Source of the DNA: Lachnospiraceae bacterium
Lineage (GTDB): Bacteria; Bacillota; Clostridia; Lachnospirales; Lachnospiraceae
Assembly (NCBI GenBank): GCA_022791635.1
Contig: JAAVZL010000060.1
Location: 1 to 38,090, forward strand
Length of the DNA stretch: 38,090 nucleotides
Direction of reading: 5' to 3'
Every line of letters begins with the position of its first letter. Position 1 is the stretch's first letter. The position numbers were made by a program, and so were the translations under genes. The notes below the pieces were generated by a model. It made no database searches. It had not been told where the DNA came from and worked only from the letters and a program-made list of their open reading frames with translations. Below, piece after piece: positions 32,429-38,090 of this stretch.

Positions 32429-32887
32429 ATGAGAATTTCAATCGGTGGAGACCACTGCGGATTTGAACTGAAAGCAATGGTGATCAAATGGCTGGAGGAG
32501 CAGGGACATCAGGTGATTGACCATGGCGTCTATGACAAAAATCCGGTAGATTTTCCGGATATGGCGCAGAAGGTATGTGCATCGATCCTGAAGGGAGAAG
32601 CGCAGCGGGGCATTATGTTGTGCGGAAGCGGAATTGGAGCGGCCATTGCCTGCAACAAGATACCGGGGATCCGGGCTTCTGTGGTCCATGATTATTACTC
32701 TGCTCATCAGGCAGTAGAGCATGACGATGTGCAGGTGATGTGCATGGGACAGTGGATTGTGGGAGAACTGCTTACTTACGATTTGATAGAAACCTTCTTA
32801 AATGCCAAGTTTTCTACGGATCCCATTTACCGGGTAAAGGTAGAAAAGCTGGAAAAGATGGACGGAGCGCTGGCAAACCGGGGATAA
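32429..32887 (+). CDS. RpiB/LacAB family sugar-phosphate isomerase
   Basis: A 152-residue isomerase of the ribose-5-phosphate isomerase B/galactose-6-phosphate isomerase family. It shows the N-terminal GGDHCGFELK, the catalytic-type cysteine in LCGSGIGAAIACNKIPGIRA, and the AVEHDDVQVMCMGQ segment with its His and Asp. Family members isomerise phosphorylated aldoses and ketoses of four to six carbons; the exact sugar is not readable here. It belongs to the LacI-controlled operon. GGAGG before the ATG at 32429 overrides the longer frame from 32390. Confidence 0.9.
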   Translation: MRISIGGDHCGFELKAMVIKWLEEQGHQVIDHGVYDKNPVDFPDMAQKVCASILKGEAQRGIMLCGSGIGAAIACNKIPGIRASVVHDYYSAHQAVEHDDVQVMCMGQWIVGELLTYDLIETFLNAKFSTDPIYRVKVEKLEKMDGALANRG

Positions 32888-32932
32888 CAATACATATTTT
32901 TCAAAATTGCAAATGTATAAGGAGGAAGGAAC

Positions 32933-34165
32933 ATGAAAAAGAAACTGGCATTTTTACTGGCGGCAACGTTACTATTGGGAGTGGCAGGATGCGGAGCAAA
33001 GGAAGAACCGGCGGTGAAGGAAGAAACGCCGGCAGCAGTAGAGGCGCCGGAAGCTGAGGAAGAGGAAAGCGGTGGGGCTGACCTGTCGGGAGATCCCATT
33101 AAGATTGGATTTACTACCGTTTTAACAGGAGACCGTTCCCTGGAAGGGGAATACGGAAGCAATGCGGTGGCGCTGGTAGAGGAAGAGATCAATGCGGCCG
33201 GAGGTGTTTTGGGAAGGCCCATTGAGATTGTAATTGAGGATGCTCTGGGAACAGACGTGGGAGCAGTGAATGCTTACCGGAAGCTGGCGGCGGATGAAGA
33301 TATTGCCCTGATTATCGGAAGCGACAGCTCTAATGACAATATTGCTATCTCTGGCTCCGTGCTGGAGGCAAAGATTCCTACTATCGCCCAGGGAAGCAGC
33401 CCGAAGTTGACGGCAGTCTGCGACGACGAGAACCCATATATGTTCCAGATCCGCACCAGCGACGCTACGCTTTGCGAAGCGCTGGTTAAATATGCGGTGG
33501 AGGAGAAGGGACTGAAGACTTTCGCAGTTATCCATGATACGGAATCAGCCTCTTCGGATCAGGCCCGCCTGTTTACGGAGGCTCTGGCAAAGTATGATAT
33601 TGAGCCTACGGTGGTAGTGCCCTTTACCACAGGCACCAAAGATTTCAGTTCCCACTTGGTGCAGATTCAGAATACCCAGCCGGATGCAGTGATTGCTGCA
33701 ATGTTCCATACGGAGGCGGCTATTGTAGTACAGCAGATGCGGGCTATGGGAATGGAGATGCCTATTTTCGGAAGCAATGCGTTTGGAGATCCCATCACCA
33801 TCGGACTGGCGGGAGAATATATGAACAACGTGTTCAGTGTAACGGCATGGGTTCCCAATACCCCCAACGAGAAAGGTGCGGCATTCTCCCAGAAGTACAC
33901 GGATACTTATGGTGTTGAGTGCGCACAGTCCGCAGCTAAAATTTACGATATGGTGTATATTGCCTGTGAAGCCATTGAACGGGCCGGGACGACGGACCGG
34001 GAGGCTGTACGCGAAGCCATGACGACGATAGATGGATATGAAGGCGCTATCACGACCTACGATTGCCGTACCAACGGTGCCTGCGGGCGAGGCGGCCTGG
34101 TAGTGGAAGTGGTGGATAAAGTGCCCACAATCCGGGAAGATGTCTATGCGGAGAAAGACCTGTAA
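32933..34165 (+). CDS. HAAT-family ABC transporter substrate-binding lipoprotein (LivJ-like)
   Basis: A 410-residue branched-chain amino acid-type receptor. The signal peptide MKKKLAFLLAATLLLGVAGC ends in lipobox VAGC and is followed by a Glu-rich tether to about residue 45. The Peripla_BP_6 domain starts DPIKIGFTTVLTGDRSLEG and contains NAAGGVLGRPIEIVIEDA. It would capture the solute outside the cell for the Liv-type channel encoded next. The family takes amino acids, but also amides, urea and other small polar compounds. Control by a LacI protein beside sugar-type enzymes makes a branched-chain amino acid substrate doubtful. AGGAGG precedes the start. Confidence 0.9.
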   Translation: MKKKLAFLLAATLLLGVAGCGAKEEPAVKEETPAAVEAPEAEEEESGGADLSGDPIKIGFTTVLTGDRSLEGEYGSNAVALVEEEINAAGGVLGRPIEIVIEDALGTDVGAVNAYRKLAADEDIALIIGSDSSNDNIAISGSVLEAKIPTIAQGSSPKLTAVCDDENPYMFQIRTSDATLCEALVKYAVEEKGLKTFAVIHDTESASSDQARLFTEALAKYDIEPTVVVPFTTGTKDFSSHLVQIQNTQPDAVIAAMFHTEAAIVVQQMRAMGMEMPIFGSNAFGDPITIGLAGEYMNNVFSVTAWVPNTPNEKGAAFSQKYTDTYGVECAQSAAKIYDMVYIACEAIERAGTTDREAVREAMTTIDGYEGAITTYDCRTNGACGRGGLVVEVVDKVPTIREDVYAEKDL

Positions 34166-34179
34166 AAAGGAGAGTAGGA

Positions 34180-35046
34180 ATGAACATACAATTACTCGTT
34201 TCGGGAATCTCCATGGGAGTGGTGTACGGATTGATAGCCATGGGAATGGTGTTGATCTTCCGTTCCGTGGGAATTATGAACTTTGCACAGGGAGAATTCC
34301 TAATGTTCGGCGGATACTTTTGTTATACGTGCAATCAGATTCTGCATATTCCCATTATTCCCTCTCTAATTCTGGCTTCCCTGATGATGGGTGCGGTGGG
34401 AGTCCTCTTTATGAGGACATCCTACTGGCCACTGCGGAAGGCTCAGACGAAAGCAATTATCGTAAGCGCCATGGGAGCTTCCATCGCATTAAAGGAAGGG
34501 GCCAGGCTGATCTGGGGAGCTATTCCTGTATCGGTGGACAAGGTGGCCGACGGGAATGTGAATCTTAGCGGAGCTGTGATTCAATGGCAGAATGTGGCAA
34601 TTATCGGGATAGCGGCAGTGCTGATGGTTTTGGTTTATTTGCTTCTGGAAAAAACCTTTATCGGAAATATTATGCAGGCCACGGCTCAGGATCAATATAT
34701 GTCCTCTCTGGTAGGCGTGCCGGTCATTGTCTCTATCGGTCTGACCTTTGGAGTGAGCGCCATGATTACCGGTATCGGCGGAGGGCTTCTGGCTCCGATT
34801 TTCTTCCTGAACAATACCATGGGAACCGTGGCCGGAGCGAAGGCTTTCGCAGCGATTGTAATCGGCGGGTTCGGAAGCGTTCCGGGAGCGATTATCGGAG
34901 GGTTGATTGTAGGCCTTGTAGAGGCTTTCGGCGGCGCATACATTTCCACCACCTATCAGCTGGTACTGATTTACGTGGCGCTGGTGTTGGTATTGATGGT
35001 GCGTCCCCAGGGTATCTTTGGAGAAAAGATTCAGGAGAAAGCATGA
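34180..35046 (+). CDS. livH: HAAT-family ABC transporter permease (LivH-like)
   Basis: A 288-residue membrane protein with about eight hydrophobic helices and typical LivH features: GISMGVVYGLIAMGMVLIF at the start, GIMNFAQGEFLMFG, and GAKAFAAIVIGGFGSVPGAI in the C-terminal half, which includes the conserved cytoplasmic contact region. It forms the channel with the LivM-like protein. GGAG stands before the start, 14 nt after the receptor gene. Confidence 0.92.
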   Translation: MNIQLLVSGISMGVVYGLIAMGMVLIFRSVGIMNFAQGEFLMFGGYFCYTCNQILHIPIIPSLILASLMMGAVGVLFMRTSYWPLRKAQTKAIIVSAMGASIALKEGARLIWGAIPVSVDKVADGNVNLSGAVIQWQNVAIIGIAAVLMVLVYLLLEKTFIGNIMQATAQDQYMSSLVGVPVIVSIGLTFGVSAMITGIGGGLLAPIFFLNNTMGTVAGAKAFAAIVIGGFGSVPGAIIGGLIVGLVEAFGGAYISTTYQLVLIYVALVLVLMVRPQGIFGEKIQEKA

Positions 35047-35056
35047 GGTGCAGAGC

Positions 35057-36040
35057 GTGAAGACAAAAATGAAATCTATTTCGGTTCCAAAATTATTTTT
35101 GGCGGTAGGAGTGATCCTTGCCTGCCTGGCAGTGCCGGCTTTATCCTCTAGCTATATGCTCCGGGTATTTAATATGGCCATGATTGCCTATCTGTGCGTG
35201 TTGAGCGTCTATGTGCTTCTCGGAATGTGTGGACAGAACTCCTTTGCCCAGGCGGGCCTTTGGGGTGTCGGCGCTTACTTAACGGCAAACGCAGTGCTGA
35301 AGCTGGGCTGCTCTTCTTTGACGGCTTTTACAATCAGCGTATTGGGGACGGCACTGTTTGCATTTATCCTAGGCTTTGCTTTCTTCCGTCTGCGCCAATA
35401 TTATTTTACGTTTGCATCGGTAGGTCTGATGACGATTCTGAACGGCCTCTTCATGAACTGGACGGAGTTTACCGGAGGTGCTTTGGGGCTTTCCAATATT
35501 CCCGCATTTACCATTGGGGGATTTGTTCTGGAAAGCGAGGTCTGGAAGTATGTGATGATTCTTCCGATCTGCGTGATTGCAAGCCTTCTTATGAAAGTAT
35601 TGTTCCGATCTTCCATGGGGCGTTCCTTTATGGCAATCCGCGACAACGAGATGGCGGCCAACTGCCTGGGAGTAAACAGCCTGCTGACGAAAAGTATTGC
35701 CTTTGCCATTTCCGGTGCGCTGTGCGGGGCGGCGGGAGCTCTGTATGCGTTCTTGTCCGGTTATCTGAGTTATCAGAGCTTTACTTACCAGCAGTCTACC
35801 ATGTATCTGATTATGATTATGCTGGGTGGCACCGCATCGCCTACGGGAGCAATTATCGGAACTTTGATTATCTCCCTCCTTCAGGAGTGGGTGCGGCCTC
35901 TGCAGAACTATATGCAGCTTATCTACGGTGCCGGAATTATGATTCTGATGATTGTTCAGCCGGAAGGAATTTTGGGAGGAGGAAAAGCGTTCTATGAAAA
36001 GCACATCAAAAAGAAAAAAGCTTATACTCCAGCTGAGTGA
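35057..36040 (+). CDS. livM: HAAT-family ABC transporter permease (LivM-like)
   Basis: A 327-residue membrane protein with about nine hydrophobic helices. LivM landmarks are GMCGQNSFAQAGLWGVGAYL, FMAIRDNEMAANCLGVN (cytoplasmic loop to the ATPases) and MIMLGGTASPTGAIIGT. The frame is open from 35018 within livH, but GAGGTG six nt before the GTG at 35057 suggests that GTG is the real start. Its 3' end overlaps the next gene by 47 nt. Confidence 0.9.
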   Translation: MKTKMKSISVPKLFLAVGVILACLAVPALSSSYMLRVFNMAMIAYLCVLSVYVLLGMCGQNSFAQAGLWGVGAYLTANAVLKLGCSSLTAFTISVLGTALFAFILGFAFFRLRQYYFTFASVGLMTILNGLFMNWTEFTGGALGLSNIPAFTIGGFVLESEVWKYVMILPICVIASLLMKVLFRSSMGRSFMAIRDNEMAANCLGVNSLLTKSIAFAISGALCGAAGALYAFLSGYLSYQSFTYQQSTMYLIMIMLGGTASPTGAIIGTLIISLLQEWVRPLQNYMQLIYGAGIMILMIVQPEGILGGGKAFYEKHIKKKKAYTPAE

Positions 36041-36755
36041 CGTCTGCAAGAGATTCGGAGGCGTGGTGGCGGCGGATCAGATTACTCTGGAACTTTACGG
36101 GGGCGAGACCTTTGGGCTGATCGGACCTAACGGAGCCGGAAAGACGACCCTTTTAAATCTGATTACTGGGATCTATGCTTCCAGCAGTGGAACCATTACG
36201 CTGAACGGGAAGAATATTACAAAACTTCCTACCCACAAACGGGCCCGCCTGGGGATAGCCAGGACCTTTCAGCACCCCCGACTTCTGGATGGCTGCGATA
36301 TCCGCACCAATATTCTGATGGGCGTAGATCTGGCAAACAAGAGAAAAAGGAAGGGTGAAGCGGAAGTCAGGAAAGAGATGGAAATGCTGCTGGAGCGTGC
36401 GGGACTGCAGAATGTCAATCTGGAGGATTCTATTGAAAAGCTTTCTTACGGACAGCAGAAAATGCTGGAGATTGTACGGGCTCTTCTTTCCGAACCGAAA
36501 GTTCTTCTGCTGGATGAGCCGGCAGCGGGATTAAACGAGAAGGAGATGGAATATATAGTCCGACTAATTCAAGTTGCCGTGGAGAAAGAGATTGCAGTGC
36601 TCTTGATTGAGCATGCCATGGATCTGGTGATGGGTATCTGCGATCGGCTGACCGTGCTGAATTTCGGACATCAGATTACTACCGGGACGCCAGAAGAAGT
36701 GCAGGCCAATGAAGAAGTGATTGCCGCATATCTGGGAGGTGGAAGCAATGCTTAA
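35994..36755 (+). CDS. livG: HAAT-family ABC transporter ATPase (LivG-like)
   Basis: A 253-residue ATPase with Walker A GPNGAGKTT, signature LSYGQQKMLEIVRAL and Walker B VLLLDEPAAGLNEKE; the LivG-specific insertion before the signature is present. It partners LivF to drive the permeases. GGGAGGAGGAAAAG lies before the ATG at 35994, so the start overlaps the end of livM, suggesting translational coupling. The earlier in-frame ATG at 35952 is unlikely. Confidence 0.93.
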   Translation: MKSTSKRKKLILQLSDVCKRFGGVVAADQITLELYGGETFGLIGPNGAGKTTLLNLITGIYASSSGTITLNGKNITKLPTHKRARLGIARTFQHPRLLDGCDIRTNILMGVDLANKRKRKGEAEVRKEMEMLLERAGLQNVNLEDSIEKLSYGQQKMLEIVRALLSEPKVLLLDEPAAGLNEKEMEYIVRLIQVAVEKEIAVLLIEHAMDLVMGICDRLTVLNFGHQITTGTPEEVQANEEVIAAYLGGGSNA

Positions 36756-37470
36756 GGTAGAAAATCTGACTGCAAATTACGGACATATCGAAGCCCTTCA
36801 CAGCGTAAGTCTGGAGGTGGGCGATAAGGAAATTGTAGCTTTGATCGGAAGCAACGGAGCCGGAAAGACGACCCTTTTAAATTCCGTTTCCGGGCATGTG
36901 GCCATTACCGGTACAATTTCCTTTGACGGGGAAGAAATCTCCCAGAAGAAGCCTCATCAGATAGCCCGAAAGAATCTTCTGCAGGTACCGGAGGGCCGTC
37001 ATGTGTTTCCTGGATTAACAGTGGAGCAGAATCTTTTGGTGGGAACGGTGGCTCATGGAGGCGTCCGGATTCTGCCGGGAAACCAGAAGGCGGATTTGGA
37101 TATGGTATATGAGACCTTTCCACGTCTGCTGGAGCGGAGGAAACAGCTTGCCTGGAGCTTAAGCGGCGGAGAACAGCAGATGCTTGCCATTGGCCGTGCG
37201 CTGATGGGACATCCCAAGCTTCTGATGCTGGATGAACCCTCTATGGGTCTGGCGCCTCTTATTATAGAAGAATTGTTTGAGAAAATTGTAGAGATTAACA
37301 AGGCCGGCACACCGGTGCTTTTGGTGGAGCAGAATGCGACCCTGGCGCTGAAGGTTTCGGACCGCACCTATATTATCGAACGGGGGAATATCACTCTCTC
37401 CGGAGAATCCAGGGATTTGTTGGAGGATCCCAGGGTGCGGGAGGCTTATCTGGGGAAAGCGAAAAAATAA
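36748..37470 (+). CDS. livF: HAAT-family ABC transporter ATPase (LivF-like)
   Basis: A 240-residue ATPase with Walker A GSNGAGKTT, signature LSGGEQQMLAIGRAL and Walker B LLMLDEPSMGLAP, the LivF form. It overlaps livG by 8 nt with its ribosome binding site (GGGAGGTGG) inside livG. It is the last gene of the operon, followed by a terminator. Confidence 0.93.
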   Translation: MLKVENLTANYGHIEALHSVSLEVGDKEIVALIGSNGAGKTTLLNSVSGHVAITGTISFDGEEISQKKPHQIARKNLLQVPEGRHVFPGLTVEQNLLVGTVAHGGVRILPGNQKADLDMVYETFPRLLERRKQLAWSLSGGEQQMLAIGRALMGHPKLLMLDEPSMGLAPLIIEELFEKIVEINKAGTPVLLVEQNATLALKVSDRTYIIERGNITLSGESRDLLEDPRVREAYLGKAKK

Positions 37471-37484
37471 AAATTTTGAATCAG

Positions 37485-37520
37485 AGAGCTGTCTTTCAGG
37501 ACGGCTCTTTTGATGTTTTT
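37485..37520 (+). terminator. Rho-independent terminator of the Liv operon
   Basis: AGAGCTGTC / GACGGCTCT stem with one G-U pair and a 6-nt loop, followed by TTTGATGTTTTT, 15 nt after the livF stop. Confidence 0.85.
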
Positions 37521-37559
37521 CTTGTTATAAATTTTAGGATACTCTCGTCATTTTTATGC

Positions 37560-37565
37560 TATAAT
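37560..37565 (+). promoter_or_regulatory. Probable -10 element for the AlbA_2-type gene
   Basis: TATAAT lies about 70 nt upstream of the ATG at 37638. No convincing -35 stands at the right distance. The AT-rich spacer holds nothing else of note. Confidence 0.4.
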
Positions 37566-37637
37566 GAAATAAGCAAATATTTGTTGCGGATAATAAGATT
37601 ACCATGAATAATTTATACCAGAAAGAGAGGCGTTTGA

Positions 37638-38090
37638 ATGATACCATTAAAGATAGAAACTTTGTTAGAGGGATGTGTCGTTGAACATGACCGTGTAGAG
37701 TATAAAACAGGCTGGAATCCAAATGATATTATTCATTCCATTTGTGCCTTTGCAAATGACTATGATAACACTAATGGCGGATATATCGTCATAGGGGTAA
37801 AAGAGAGCAAGGTAAAGTGAAAGGAAGGAAATATCGTAACAGAAGAATTGGAGAATTATTTAAGGAGATTGACTTATCTGAAAAAAGGGAACGGGCATTC
37901 CCCAAATTTTAAGAGAGCTGAAACAAAATGGTTCACCAGAGCCTGAGCTTGATATGGATGAGGAAAGAACCTATTTGAATGCGATTATTCGCATAAGAGA
38001 CGGGTTTGAGAGAAAAGAGAAAATGTCCGAATCAATGTCCGAATTGGAAAGAGCAAGAATGCAGATTATTTTGATTTATCTGGAAACAAA
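37638..38090 (+). pseudogene. Broken AlbA_2/Schlafen-type ATP-binding protein, running off the window
   Basis: The 5' part (37638-37820) encodes 60 residues with VEYKTGWNPNDIIHSICAFA and GGYIVIGVKE, the start of the AlbA_2 (divergent AAA-4) domain found in RecG-like regulators. The frame then stops. From about 37890 another frame reads GIPQILRELKQNGSPEPELD, followed by RTYLNAIIRI, which is the C-terminal part of the same family. The 200 or more residues that normally lie between are missing, so the gene has lost its middle and its frame. The 3' piece continues past the last base. Confidence 0.75.

Overview
The window looks like chromosomal DNA from an anaerobic Firmicute, most likely a Lachnospiraceae-type gut clostridium. 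The reasons are moderate GC, strong AGGAGG-type ribosome binding sites, clostridial lipoproteins with Glu/Ala-rich linkers, and close relatives of PucR, RecQ, GuaA and LacI/HAAT genes. No rRNA, tRNA, CRISPR array or intact mobile element was seen.

Layout. (1) 1-2345 is an accessory edge with an unrecognised partial gene, a metallo-beta-lactamase remnant, two GNAT acetyltransferases and a DUF3788 gene. One GNAT and the DUF3788 gene are enclosed by a diverged 47-nt inverted repeat. (2) 2507-24289 is a large ureide (allantoin) catabolic locus. allE-allD and pucR read right, and allB-capA read left. An 11-gene rightward operon follows: RbsBAC-type ABC transporter (4 genes), M20D amidohydrolase, creatinase-like M24 protein, Gfo/Idh oxidoreductase, AllH (DUF2877), LctP-type permease, a fused AllF-AllG protein, and carbamate kinase. 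(3) 24311-24779 holds two abutting giant palindromes; a third lies at 6152-6370. (4) recQ and a guaA whose glutaminase domain has collapsed. (5) A Phd/PIN toxin-antitoxin pair with a damaged toxin. (6) A LacI regulator divergent from an operon for an aldo/keto reductase, an RpiB-type isomerase and a complete Liv/HAAT ABC transporter, with three matching 14-bp operators. (7) A broken AlbA_2-type gene running off the right edge.

How the genes fit together. Known chemistry gives: allantoin to allantoate (AllB), then an allantoate-hydrolysing step, ureidoglycine to ureidoglycolate (AllE), oxidation to oxalurate (AllD), carbamoyl transfer to phosphate giving oxamate plus carbamoyl phosphate (AllFGH), and ATP from carbamoyl phosphate (carbamate kinase). 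Ureides would thus supply nitrogen and ATP under anaerobiosis. A classical AllC is absent here; the M20D enzyme or the metal-less M24 protein could fill the gap. The LctP-type permease would suit export of oxamate, a lactate-like anion. These last points are inference.

Most notable: the AllF-AllG fusion operon with its unassigned enzymes, the giant hairpin family whose copies show paired (compensatory) changes, and the GMP synthase lacking its glutaminase active site.
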